Shown here: piece after piece, positions 1 to 7,560 of the stretch
How the letters are laid out: each line of letters begins with the position of its first letter
Numbering within the stretch: the stretch's first letter is position 1
The notes under the pieces: generated by a model
Seen by the model: only the letters and a program-made list of their open reading frames with translations
Databases searched by the model: none
Told to the model about the DNA's origin: nothing
From: Cryomorphaceae bacterium
GTDB lineage: Bacteria > Bacteroidota > Bacteroidia > Flavobacteriales > Schleiferiaceae
Direction: 5' to 3'
Assembly (NCBI GenBank): GCA_013205365.1
Contig: JABMNC010000107.1
Span: 1-22,598, forward strand
DNA length: 22,598 bases
Position numbers and translations under genes: made by a program

Positions 1-1235
1 CTTACGAGTCCGTCTATGTAGGCTGCTAGGGCGTCGGCTACGACAAAGCTGGAGCCACCTACATAAATCGCTTGATAGCCCTCTGCCTTGGCCTGATTAA
101 TGGCTTCGGCTGCACTTAAGCAGGGCACTGCCTGCAGCCCGGCGTCGCGGAGTAAGGCCACCCACGCGGTCAGATCCAGAGCGCGGGGAATACTCGGCGC
201 GCAGCCAAAAATGACGCAATCCTTGGGAATTGTTTGGAGGAGTTCGGTGAGGTCCTTGTCGTTGACCACGCCAAGCACCATTGCGGCGCGTTTGCTGCCC
301 CGAATTCGGTTCCATTGCCGCATTGCAGGAATCCAGCCGTGGCTGTTGTGGGCGGAGTCCGCAACCACCAAAGGCCTCTTTTCTAAGACGTCCCAGCGCC
401 CGCGGAGTCCAGTGTTGGTGGCTACCTTAGACAGTCCGCGTCGAATTTGATGCTCGAGCACCGGAATGCCGGCCACCGCAACAGTCTGAATCGCCACGCG
501 CGCATTCTGCGCTTGGTAGTCTCCCTGAAGGTCGGTTGGAAGCACTCTGTTTTGAGAAGAAACGCAGTGCAGCGGGCTGTTGTTTATACGGGCAATTTCT
601 TGAAAGACCGGAAGGATTTCCGCATCCCATTCCCCCACAACCACGGGAACATCGGGTTTGATTATTCCTGCTTTTTCGCGGGCGATGCTGGGCCGGTCGG
701 GGCCGAGGAATGCGGTATGGTCCAAACCAATGCTCGTAATTACGGAGGCTAGGGGCATGACTAGGTTGGTGGAGTCCAAGCGTCCGCCCATGCCCACTTC
801 AACGATGGCCAGATCTACCCGGGCATTGCGAAACGCCGCAAAGGCCATTCCCACGGTCGCTTCAAAAAAACTCAACTCCAGGTCTTCGATGTCTTGCCGG
901 TGAACGTCGACAAAATCCGCAACCCAAGTCTCGGGAATAAGGCGTCCGCCCACTCGAAATCGCTCCCGAAGGTCGAGCATGTGCGGCGAAGTGTGGAGGC
1001 CTACGACCAGCCCCGCCTCTTGGTAAATGCTCGCCAGCATATGGCAAGTGGAACCCTTGCCGTTGGTTCCTGCCACGTGAATGCAGGGGTAGGCTTGGTG
1101 CGGATTCCCTAAAACTTGGAGCCATTGACGGGTTTTGTCAAGATCCATGCGGTAGGTGGCGGGGGTTCCGCCCTGACGCTGGAACATAGGGAGCCGCTGA
1201 ACCAACCAATTACTGGCATCGTCAAAGCGGGTCAT
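1..1235 (-). CDS. folC: Bifunctional folylpolyglutamate synthase / dihydrofolate synthase, C-terminal end cut by window
   Basis: Mur-ligase-family enzyme that joins glutamate to dihydropteroate and extends the polyglutamate tail of folates in the cytoplasm, using ATP. My own translation from the ATG at 1235 is open to the window edge (411 codons). Visible motifs are the P-loop HVAGTNGKGST near residues 53-63, LHTSPHML just after it, FFEATVGMAF, EVGMGGRLDSTN, TSIGLDHTAFLG, EKAGIIKP, then RGRWDVL and ADSAHN of the C-terminal domain, and VGGSSFVVADAL close to the edge. That last motif normally lies near the C-terminus, so only a few residues should be missing. The usual DGAHN reads DSAHN here. 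The start lies 3 bases past the tonB stop, and the exbB-exbD-tonB-folC order recurs in Bacteroidota, so one operon is likely. Identification is firm. Confidence 0.95.
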   Translation of the reverse strand, partial: MTRFDDASNWLVQRLPMFQRQGGTPATYRMDLDKTRQWLQVLGNPHQAYPCIHVAGTNGKGSTCHMLASIYQEAGLVVGLHTSPHMLDLRERFRVGGRLIPETWVADFVDVHRQDIEDLELSFFEATVGMAFAAFRNARVDLAIVEVGMGGRLDSTNLVMPLASVITSIGLDHTAFLGPDRPSIAREKAGIIKPDVPVVVGEWDAEILPVFQEIARINNSPLHCVSSQNRVLPTDLQGDYQAQNARVAIQTVAVAGIPVLEHQIRRGLSKVATNTGLRGRWDVLEKRPLVVADSAHNSHGWIPAMRQWNRIRGSKRAAMVLGVVNDKDLTELLQTIPKDCVIFGCAPSIPRALDLTAWVALLRDAGLQAVPCLSAAEAINQAKAEGYQAIYVGGSSFVVADALAAYIDGLV

Positions 1236-1238
1236 GAA

Positions 1239-2027
1239 TTAATTGAGTTGAAAGCTGTAGCGAATGCTTCCTACCTGAAGCTCCAAGGCCGAAGGGTCGC
1301 CCTGCCAGCGTGTTTTGAGTGCAGCCTCTTGAGCCCGACGAATCAAGCACTCTTCTGAAGTGGTCGAGCCTTTTTGACCTTGGCCGTCTGCCCGGGTAAC
1401 CGTACCGCTTCGGTCCACATAGACCTTAACTACCACGATGCCTTCGCCTTCGCAATCGTAGCGTGGCTTGGGTCGCTCTAGTGCAGACCGCGTCCCCAAT
1501 TGGTAGTTGCCCTTAGCGCCTGAGCCTCCGGTACCGCTGCCGTCGCCCGAACCATTGGCTGCACCCTGGTCTCCGCCGCCGGAGGTACTTCCTTGCCCAC
1601 TGCCGGTTGCACCGGCCGTTCCTCCGGTTCTCCCGAATTTACTATTGAGTCGGTTGCTTAATTCGTTCGAGGGCTTAGGAGCTTCCGCCACTGGCTTTGC
1701 CTCGGGTTTTACCTCGGACTTTTTATCTTCTTTGGTCTTGGATTTTTCGCTAGAGACCGAGGGGGCATCCACGAGCTCTTGAGTTACTACCTCAGACTCC
1801 GACGACTCCGCCGCTGCAGTAGACTGCGCCTGAGATCCTTCTGGGGCCGCAGCGTCGTCGCCCGCCCCATCCAGAGAATTGCCAAAACTCACCGGAATGC
1901 CATACTCAGGGGGGGGATCTTGGTAGGTTAAGCCAAAGAAGAAGAAAAAGATTAAAAGCACCGTGTGCACCGAGAGCGTTGTCGCTAAGGCCCGATTGCG
2001 GTCTTTTTTGTCATTTTCTTGCATCAC
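1239..2027 (-). CDS. tonB: TonB-family energy transducer with Gly/Ser-rich linker
   Basis: Inner-membrane-anchored periplasmic protein that should carry proton-motive energy from ExbB/ExbD to outer-membrane receptors. The 262 residues show a short basic N-terminus, one membrane helix at about 14-34 holding the TonB-like S/T-x3-H signature (Thr17, His21), a Pro triplet at 38-40, an acidic Ala/Ser/Glu/Lys stretch at about 55-120, a Gly/Ser-rich run at about 134-173, and a TonB-like C-terminal domain from about 180 with GIVVVKVYVDRSG. Classic TonB has a Pro-Lys linker, so the Gly-rich run is unusual. Cys192 and Cys227 are the only cysteines and could form a disulfide. The double Met start leaves 1 or 2 as the true first residue. 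It follows exbD by 15 bases and precedes folC by 3. A TolA-like role cannot be excluded. Confidence 0.85.
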   Translation of the reverse strand: MMQENDKKDRNRALATTLSVHTVLLIFFFFFGLTYQDPPPEYGIPVSFGNSLDGAGDDAAAPEGSQAQSTAAAESSESEVVTQELVDAPSVSSEKSKTKEDKKSEVKPEAKPVAEAPKPSNELSNRLNSKFGRTGGTAGATGSGQGSTSGGGDQGAANGSGDGSGTGGSGAKGNYQLGTRSALERPKPRYDCEGEGIVVVKVYVDRSGTVTRADGQGQKGSTTSEECLIRRAQEAALKTRWQGDPSALELQVGSIRYSFQLN

Positions 2028-2042
2028 AATTGCCGTTGGAGT

Positions 2043-2435
2043 CTATCGCGGGTCGGTTGCAAGGACGAGCTTCAGGCGGTTACGGTAGGCAATATCCATA
2101 ATCCTAACCGTTTCTCCTGTGGGAACGGATTCGTCGGCGCGCAAAATAACCAAGCGATCAGGGTCCTGGCTTGCAAGACTTAGCAGTTGCAGCTCAAGCT
2201 GGTCCATTGGAACAACCACATCGTTAACACTAACCTTGAGGTCTGCATCGATGGTCACGGTAATGGATGCCTTATTGACGCTTTGGGCCTTGCTTTTGGG
2301 CAGAATAACATCCAAAGCGCTGCTGGTCACCAGGGTTGAGGTGAGCATAAAAAAGATCAGAAGAAGAAACACGAGGTCGGTCATCGACGACATGCTGAAC
2401 TCCGCACTGACTTTGCTGCGGCTGCGTAAATTCAT
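2043..2435 (-). CDS. exbD: ExbD/TolR-family biopolymer transport protein
   Basis: Small membrane protein of the proton-driven stator that energises TonB. It has 130 residues, near the family norm. A basic N-terminus (LRSRSK) is followed by one membrane helix at about 18-37 (DLVFLLLIFFML) that carries Asp20, the position expected for the proton-binding Asp of ExbD. The periplasmic part ends with VILRADESVPTGETVRIMDIA, typical of the ExbD/TolR fold. The start lies 2 bases past the exbB stop and tonB follows 15 bases on, so the three are almost certainly cotranscribed. ExbD is preferred over TolR because tonB follows, but the two families are hard to separate by eye. Confidence 0.93.
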   Translation of the reverse strand: MNLRSRSKVSAEFSMSSMTDLVFLLLIFFMLTSTLVTSSALDVILPKSKAQSVNKASITVTIDADLKVSVNDVVVPMDQLELQLLSLASQDPDRLVILRADESVPTGETVRIMDIAYRNRLKLVLATDPR

Positions 2436-2437
2436 GG

Positions 2438-3151
2438 CTAGATCGGTTCGTGAAGAAGGTCGAGAAACTCGGTAGCGTTGACCTCCATTTTGTAGATTAC
2501 CGAGTCAACCCGCATCACGAGGTAATTGTAGGCGAAGTAGGCTAGAATTCCCACAATAAGACCTGCTACGGTGGTGGTCAAGGCCACATAAATACCCTCG
2601 GCGAGCACGTCTACCTGCACCCCAGCGCCGGCCTGGGCCATTTCACGAAAGGAGAGAATCATACCGATAACCGTTCCCAGGAATCCGAGCATTGGCGCGC
2701 CTCCCGCAATGGTCGCTAGGTAGGGCATGTTGCGCTCAAGCTGTTGGATTTCGAGCTTGCCCTGGTTTTCAATAGAGGCTGAAATGTCTTGAAGGGGTTT
2801 GCCTATGCGCTTAATTCCCTTGGCAATCATACGGGCAACCGGGGTATCGCTGCGTTCGCAGGTATTCAATGCGGACTGCATGTTGCCGGATGATATGAAA
2901 TCCTTGATGTCGCGCATGAATTTATCGTCGAGCTTGCTGGCCCGCTTGACGGCCGAGAGTCTATCTACAAAGAGGTAGACCATCAGTATCGAAAGCAGGA
3001 GCATGGCCCCCATAATCAACTGACCCCCAATACCGCCCGAGAACATGAGGTCGATTATGGTCAGGGTTTTTTCTGCGGCGATCGGCTCGGCCGCTGCGGT
3101 CAATGGAGCTGCGTCGGCAGCCATTTCAATTTGAAGAAAAGACAATTTCAT
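2438..3151 (-). CDS. exbB: MotA/TolQ/ExbB proton channel family protein
   Basis: Channel subunit of the ExbB-ExbD-TonB motor in the inner membrane. It has 237 residues with three hydrophobic helices at about 40-62, 143-168 and 187-210, as in the family. The segment around 143-168 contains the conserved PYLATIAGGAPMLGFLGTVIGM, and the third helix contains LTTTVAGLIVGI. The region between helices 1 and 2 is cytoplasmic and charged. A Met at residue 10 (position 3124) is an alternative start, but the upstream ATG at 3151 gives an N-terminus like those of other Bacteroidota homologues. The gene heads a tight exbB-exbD-tonB-folC run, and nhaD ends 56 bases upstream on the same strand. Confidence 0.94.
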   Translation of the reverse strand: MKLSFLQIEMAADAAPLTAAAEPIAAEKTLTIIDLMFSGGIGGQLIMGAMLLLSILMVYLFVDRLSAVKRASKLDDKFMRDIKDFISSGNMQSALNTCERSDTPVARMIAKGIKRIGKPLQDISASIENQGKLEIQQLERNMPYLATIAGGAPMLGFLGTVIGMILSFREMAQAGAGVQVDVLAEGIYVALTTTVAGLIVGILAYFAYNYLVMRVDSVIYKMEVNATEFLDLLHEPI

Positions 3152-3207
3152 AGGGCACTAAATTCCGAATACTTAGAAACAAATTCAATGCCGAAGTCAA
3201 AGAGTTA

Positions 3208-4515
3208 TTAACCGCCGGCCAGCAAACCTTGAAGGGCATAAACCCCAATACCCGCGAGGTATCCGAGAAGTGCCAAAAATGAAATCTTCTTGAGGTACCA
3301 GCCAAAGGGAATTTTTTCTAATCCCATAAAGGCAACGCCTGCAGCAGAACCGATAATTAGTATGGATCCGCCGGTGCCTGCCGTGAAGGCCAGGTACTCC
3401 CAAAAAAATCCGTCTTGGCTAAAGAAGGTACCGGGAACCATGTCGTACATCCCCATCGCGGCCGCCACCAGGGGTACGTTGTCAATAATGGCGCTGAGTA
3501 AGCCAATTATGCCGCCCACAAGGTAAATGCCGAGCTCGGTTCCGGTGTCAAATGATGCATCAAGGCCGCTCGCGAGGTCCTTGAGTTGCCCCGCGGTTTG
3601 AAGACTGGCCACCGCGAGCAGGATTCCTAAGAAGAACAGAACCGAAGGAGTGTCAATGCGCCGTATTACTCCGAGAATTCCCAGACTGCTTCGGTCGGAT
3701 TCTGCTTTTTTGTGGTGCAAAAGGTCGGTGACAAGCCAAAGAACACCCAAACTCAGCATCATACCCATAAACGGGGGCAAGTGGGTAATGGTCTTAAATA
3801 CGGGCACAAACAAGAGACCGCCGAGTCCAAAGGCGAGGACCATGCTTTTGTCCCGGCTGTTCAAGATCGATTCATGCTCTGGTGCGGCCCCTTCTGGGCG
3901 ATCAATTCGCCCCTTCAGGGTGAAGGTCAAATAAACCAAGGGGGCCAAAAGCACCGCTACCGAAGGCAGGAAGATTGAAGAAAAAAGATTGCCCGTTGAA
4001 ACGTAGCCACCGATCCAGAGCATGGTGGTGGTGACGTCGCCAATGGGCGACCAGGCACCGCCGGCATTGGCAGCAATTACGACCATTCCGCCAAAAAGCC
4101 AGCGAATTTGCTGATCCTTGATGAGTTTGCGCATCAGCGATACCATGACAATGGAGGTGGTGAGGTTGTCGAGCACCGCAGACATAAAGAACGAGAGCCA
4201 GGCTAGGGTCCAGAGAAGAACCACGATTTTGTCAGTTTTAATGCGCTCGGTGATGACTGAAAACCCTTGGTGGGCATCAATTACCTCGACTATGGTCATG
4301 GCTCCGAGCAAGAAGAACAAAATAGATGCTATCTCGCTGAAGTGCTCCAGCAAATGATGCTCGGCCTCGTGAACGTCGGTTCCGCCCAAAACATAGACCG
4401 CCCAAAGGACCACGCCGGTGATGAGCGCCGAGGCAGCCTTGTCGATTTTTATGCTGTGCTCAAAAGCGATAGCCGCATAGCCAAGCACAAATAGAGCAAT
4501 CATCAGAGTGTACAT
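3208..4515 (-). CDS. nhaD: NhaD-type sodium/proton antiporter
   Basis: Inner-membrane exchanger of Na+ for H+, belonging to the ion transporter superfamily. The 435 residues are mostly hydrophobic, with about 11-12 helices. Family-like motifs are SFFMSAVLDNLTTSIVM, then NAGGAWSPIGDVTTTMLW near the middle, and SAIIDNVPLVAAAMGMYDM in the C-terminal half, which supply the polar and acidic residues expected in the ion path. The start at 4515 gives a hydrophobic first helix. Sixty-four bases separate it from anmK upstream and 56 from exbB downstream, all on the minus strand. Placement before exbB-exbD-tonB suggests a shared role in membrane energetics, but that is inference. Family assignment is firm; the ion specificity is assumed from NhaD. 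Confidence 0.9.
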   Translation of the reverse strand: MYTLMIALFVLGYAAIAFEHSIKIDKAASALITGVVLWAVYVLGGTDVHEAEHHLLEHFSEIASILFFLLGAMTIVEVIDAHQGFSVITERIKTDKIVVLLWTLAWLSFFMSAVLDNLTTSIVMVSLMRKLIKDQQIRWLFGGMVVIAANAGGAWSPIGDVTTTMLWIGGYVSTGNLFSSIFLPSVAVLLAPLVYLTFTLKGRIDRPEGAAPEHESILNSRDKSMVLAFGLGGLLFVPVFKTITHLPPFMGMMLSLGVLWLVTDLLHHKKAESDRSSLGILGVIRRIDTPSVLFFLGILLAVASLQTAGQLKDLASGLDASFDTGTELGIYLVGGIIGLLSAIIDNVPLVAAAMGMYDMVPGTFFSQDGFFWEYLAFTAGTGGSILIIGSAAGVAFMGLEKIPFGWYLKKISFLALLGYLAGIGVYALQGLLAGG

Positions 4516-4579
4516 TGTCGTTTTTGTTTTAGAAGGTGTAAAATAAAGCGCGCTTCGCCTTTGAAACTCGCGATTGGCG

Positions 4580-5704
4580 TTAAATGTTTCTAACAGAACT
4601 AAAAACTATGCCATCGCATCCGTCGGCTGACCCGCCCGCATAGCTAAGGAGCACATTGGGTTCGCCCCGAAGCTTGAGCAGCCCAAGGTAGGCGAAGGCC
4701 AATGCCTCCTTAGCTTGGAGCAGTTCGCCAGGGGCCACCTGCCAGGCCCATTCGGGCGCCTGATTGGCGATGCGGCGGACTAAGTCGGCGTTCAATGCCC
4801 CTCCTCCGCTTAGGAGAACCCGTCCAGGAGGAGCCCCAGCGCTGCGAAGGCCATGAACCAGGGTCCATGCAATGTGCTCGGCTGCAGTAGCCAGGGCATC
4901 TTGAGTCGAAGTCGGTCGAATCGCCGCAAATTCAGGCATGAATGACTGCTCCATCCATTCTCGCCCAAGGCTTTTTGGGAAGGGCCTATGGTAGAACTCC
5001 ATAGCACGTAGTCTAGCGTCGTCTGCTGCGCTGCCTTGGGCGGCATGTATTCCGTCAGGGTCGAAGTCCAGGCCGAGTTCCGAGGCCAAGCCATTGAGCA
5101 GTCCGTTGCAGGGTCCAAGGTCCCCAGCGCGGCGCATTCCGGCGGAATCCGTCCATGAGGCATTAGAGAAGCCTCCGAGGTTGACGCAAACTTCGAATTC
5201 GCCAAAGAGGTCGCGGTCTGCAATGGGAACAAGCGGCGCACCCTGCCCTCCGCGGGCCACACTGGCGCTCCTAAAATCGCCTACCACAGGAATGGGGCTC
5301 GACGCAAAAAGGGCAGACTCGTGGCCAATTTGAACGGTAATTCCACGCGCCGGATCATGCTCCACAGTATGGCCGTGGTGGGCAATGGCCTGGCACGATA
5401 GCTTGTGCCTTTGGTTAAAATCAAGCCATTGAGTTTGGCACCAGGCGGCAAAATCGAGGCTTACCTGCTGGCGAAGCGCACCGGGGGCTTGGTAGGCGGC
5501 TCTCAGGCGCTCACCCCAGGGGGTTCCGAGGTAGGGAATCGTTTCAAAGGCTAAAATGTGGGCATTCCATCGAGCGGACTCCTTGCGGAATTCCACTCCG
5601 CAGAGGTCCAAGCCGTCGAGGGAGGTGCCAGACATTGCTCCAATGATGCGGAAAGGGCCATTTTGGTTCCAATTTTGGGGATGCACCAAACAAAGGTGGG
5701 GCAT
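4580..5704 (-). CDS. anmK: Anhydro-N-acetylmuramic acid kinase
   Basis: Cytoplasmic kinase that opens and phosphorylates 1,6-anhydro-MurNAc to MurNAc-6-phosphate during cell-wall recycling. Motifs in order: IIGAMSGTSLDGLDL (N-terminal ATP site), HHGHTVEH, GGQGAPLVPIADRDLF, VNLGGFSNASW, DLGPCNGLLNGLA, and LLSGGGALN with the substrate and nucleotide loops. The length of 374 residues fits the family. I chose the ATG at 5704; a TTG 24 bases upstream at 5728 is in frame, but the homologous region begins only at FRIIGAMSGTS, so the longer form adds nothing recognisable. It is divergent from the acyl-CoA dehydrogenase, a pairing I recall from other Flavobacteriales. No etherase (MurQ) is present in this window. 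Confidence 0.93.
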   Translation of the reverse strand: MPHLCLVHPQNWNQNGPFRIIGAMSGTSLDGLDLCGVEFRKESARWNAHILAFETIPYLGTPWGERLRAAYQAPGALRQQVSLDFAAWCQTQWLDFNQRHKLSCQAIAHHGHTVEHDPARGITVQIGHESALFASSPIPVVGDFRSASVARGGQGAPLVPIADRDLFGEFEVCVNLGGFSNASWTDSAGMRRAGDLGPCNGLLNGLASELGLDFDPDGIHAAQGSAADDARLRAMEFYHRPFPKSLGREWMEQSFMPEFAAIRPTSTQDALATAAEHIAWTLVHGLRSAGAPPGRVLLSGGGALNADLVRRIANQAPEWAWQVAPGELLQAKEALAFAYLGLLKLRGEPNVLLSYAGGSADGCDGIVFSSVRNI

Positions 5705-5712
5705 GCGGGTGT

Positions 5713-5720
5713 TATTTTTG
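5713..5720 (+). promoter_or_regulatory. Candidate -7 box for the acyl-CoA dehydrogenase
   Basis: TATTTTTG matches the Bacteroidota sigma-A -7 consensus TAnnTTTG exactly and ends 19 bases before the ATG at 5740, a plausible distance for a short leader. No TTG-type -33 box sits at the usual 17-23 base spacing, so this is only a candidate. It lies in the 35-base gap between the divergent anmK and dehydrogenase starts. Confidence 0.35.
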
Positions 5721-5739
5721 CAGACCAACCCTATTGAAT

Positions 5740-6894
5740 ATGCACTTTCAGTTTACCGAGGAACACCTCATGATCCAGCAGGCAGCGCGCGACTTTGCGC
5801 ATGCCGAATTACTTTCTGGCGTAATCCAGCGCGACGAGCAGCAAAAATTCCCCGCCGATGCCGTGCGCAAAATGGGGGAACTCGGCTTTATGGGCATGAT
5901 GGTTTCTACCGAATTTGGAGGCAGCGGCATGGATACGGTTTCGTATGTGCTGGCAATGGAAGAAATTTCTAAAATTGACGCGTCAGCCTCAGTGGCAATG
6001 AGCGTAAACAATTCTTTGGTCTGCTGGGGACTCGAGAAGTATGGCACTCCCGAGCAAAAAGAAAAATACCTAAAGCCTCTGGCGTCGGGAACCATAATCG
6101 GTGCCTTTTGCCTAAGCGAACCGGAGGCCGGTTCTGACGCCACGTCTCAGCAGACTACGGCCATTGACATGGGCGACTACTACCTGCTTAACGGTACTAA
6201 AAACTGGATAACCAACGGGAATTCCGCCTCCGTTTATTTGGTGATTGCTCAAACCGACACTACCAAAGGCCACCGTGGTATTAACGTCCTTATTGTCGAG
6301 AAGGGCATGCCCGGCTTTATTGTGGGCAAGAAAGAAGACAAGATGGGCATACGCGGCAGCGATACCCATTCTTTAATGTTTACCGACGTCAAGGTGCCCA
6401 AAGAAAACCGCATTGGCGAAGACGGTTTTGGATTCAAGTTCGCAATGAAAACCTTGAGCGGTGGCCGTATCGGTATTGCGGCGCAGGCCTTGGGTATTGC
6501 CAGCGGAGCACTGGAGTTGGCGGCGAAGTACGCGACGCAGCGCAAGTCCTTTGGCAAGACCATCGGTGAGCATCAGGGCGTTGCCTTTAAGCTTGCCGAC
6601 ATGGCGACCAAGGTAGAGGCCGCGCGTCTTCTCGTGCTAAAGTCTGCCTGGCTCAAGGATCAAGATCTGCCCTTTGACAAAGAGTCGGCAATGGCCAAGC
6701 TCTATGCCTCTGAAGTGGCGATGGAGGTAACTACCGAGGCGGTTCAAATTCACGGCGGCTATGGCTTTGTCAAGGAGTACCACGTGGAACGCTTGATGCG
6801 CGACGCCAAGATTACCCAGATTTATGAGGGCACCAGCGAAATCCAGCGAATTGTAATTTCTAGGGCCGTTCTCAACGAGGCTGCCGGCATCTAA
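5740..6894 (+). CDS. Acyl-CoA dehydrogenase (short-chain, butyryl-CoA dehydrogenase-like)
   Basis: FAD enzyme that introduces the alpha-beta double bond into acyl-CoA in fatty-acid or branched-chain amino-acid breakdown, passing electrons to ETF. From the ATG at 5740 it has 384 residues, the normal length. MHFQFTEEHLMIQQAARDFA is a typical start; a TTG two codons earlier is ignored. Visible are CLSEPEAGSDA and NGTKNWITNG of the FAD/substrate region, IGEHQGVAFKLADM, and at the C-terminus IHGGYGFVKEYHVERLMRD followed by YEGTSEIQRIVISR. The Glu in YEGT is the catalytic base position of the short-chain group. Exact chain-length preference cannot be read from sequence. It is a single-gene unit closed by a hairpin terminator. 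Confidence 0.93.
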   Translation: MHFQFTEEHLMIQQAARDFAHAELLSGVIQRDEQQKFPADAVRKMGELGFMGMMVSTEFGGSGMDTVSYVLAMEEISKIDASASVAMSVNNSLVCWGLEKYGTPEQKEKYLKPLASGTIIGAFCLSEPEAGSDATSQQTTAIDMGDYYLLNGTKNWITNGNSASVYLVIAQTDTTKGHRGINVLIVEKGMPGFIVGKKEDKMGIRGSDTHSLMFTDVKVPKENRIGEDGFGFKFAMKTLSGGRIGIAAQALGIASGALELAAKYATQRKSFGKTIGEHQGVAFKLADMATKVEAARLLVLKSAWLKDQDLPFDKESAMAKLYASEVAMEVTTEAVQIHGGYGFVKEYHVERLMRDAKITQIYEGTSEIQRIVISRAVLNEAAGI

Positions 6895-6910
6895 GTCTTA
6901 ATAATCAACA

Positions 6911-6940
6911 AAAAACCCCGAGGGAGACCCCGGGGTTTTT
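6911..6940. terminator. Bidirectional rho-independent terminator
   Basis: A perfect 10-bp inverted repeat, AAAAACCCCG / CGGGGTTTTT, has a 10-base loop. It is U-rich on the 3' side in both directions, so it can stop the acyl-CoA dehydrogenase transcript from the left and the OmpH-like transcript from the right. It lies in the 68-base gap between these convergent genes. Confidence 0.9.
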
Positions 6941-6962
6941 GCGTTTTAGCTCTGACTGAATG

Positions 6963-7544
6963 CTATTTTTTGGCACCACCAACTTTGTCGGCGTCTTTGG
7001 CCTCGGGCTTGGGGAGTTTGTTTAGGTACTCCGCAAGCTTACTCGTGTAGTCGAGTCCTTCGCTGCCGTATAGAATGTTGGTTTCGTATATGAACACCAG
7101 GTCAATTTGCTCCTCGCCCTTCATGGCTTCGATGGCCTTATCGACTTGCTCCTTGACGGTCTCGTTGATGGCCATTTCAATCTGCTGAAGCTCCCCGCTT
7201 TTTTGCTGCTCGAGCATCTGGTAGTTGTTTTGGATACGCTGAAAATCCATTTGGGCGCGCTCTAATTCTACCTTGCTTAGGCTTGGGGCGGCACGCTGAA
7301 TTACGTCATACTCCGCCTGAAGGTTTTGCTGCCCACGCACCAGTTCGGCCTCTGCTTTTTTTGCGGACTCCTCAAACTTGGTAGACATTTCTTTATGGTA
7401 GTCGTAGAGCTTGACTAGGCTATCAAGGCGAACGTAGACTATGCGGACTCCGCCCTCAGAGACGGGAGCCGATTGGCCTGACTGGCAGGCAATAGCGCCG
7501 GCGGCAAGCATGGCCGCGGCAGCAAGGGCAACTAAATTTTTCAT
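6963..7544 (-). CDS. OmpH/Skp-like periplasmic chaperone, predicted lipoprotein
   Basis: From the ATG at 7544 the protein has 193 residues. A lipoprotein signal (MKN followed by an Ala-rich hydrophobic run) ends in AIAC with Cys20 as the lipid site, so it is probably anchored in a membrane facing the periplasm. After the signal comes VRIVYVRLDSLVKLYDYHKEM, typical of OmpH, then a long heptad-rich coiled coil (about residues 55-135) and a C-terminal YETNILYGSEGLDYTSKLAEYL matching the OmpH ending. Skp/OmpH proteins hold unfolded outer-membrane proteins. A classical Skp is soluble, so the lipid anchor is a variant. It starts 16 bases after hutU ends and has its own candidate -7 box. An in-frame ATG 45 bases upstream is rejected because it would bury the signal peptide. 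Confidence 0.82.
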   Translation of the reverse strand: MKNLVALAAAAMLAAGAIACQSGQSAPVSEGGVRIVYVRLDSLVKLYDYHKEMSTKFEESAKKAEAELVRGQQNLQAEYDVIQRAAPSLSKVELERAQMDFQRIQNNYQMLEQQKSGELQQIEMAINETVKEQVDKAIEAMKGEEQIDLVFIYETNILYGSEGLDYTSKLAEYLNKLPKPEAKDADKVGGAKK

Positions 7545-7549
7545 GATTG

Positions 7550-7557
7550 CGAAGGTA
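7550..7557 (-). promoter_or_regulatory. Candidate -7 box for the OmpH-like gene
   Basis: On the minus strand TACCTTCG is one base from the TAnnTTTG consensus and is followed by CAATC and then the ATG at 7544. The box overlaps the hutU-ompH gap and the first base of the hutU stop region. No -33 box at normal spacing is visible. If it is active, the transcript would start at or next to the ATG. Confidence 0.3.
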
Positions 7558-7560
7558 GGA

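Noticed and set aside
1507..1782. Pro-rich 91-codon plus-strand reading frame
   Set aside because: It is the antisense of the Gly/Ser-rich tonB linker; repeated GGN codons read as Pro-rich frames on the other strand. No start context and no homology.
5705..5728. TTG start extending anmK by eight codons
   Set aside because: The extra residues have no counterpart in the family, and the ATG at 5704 is the simpler start.
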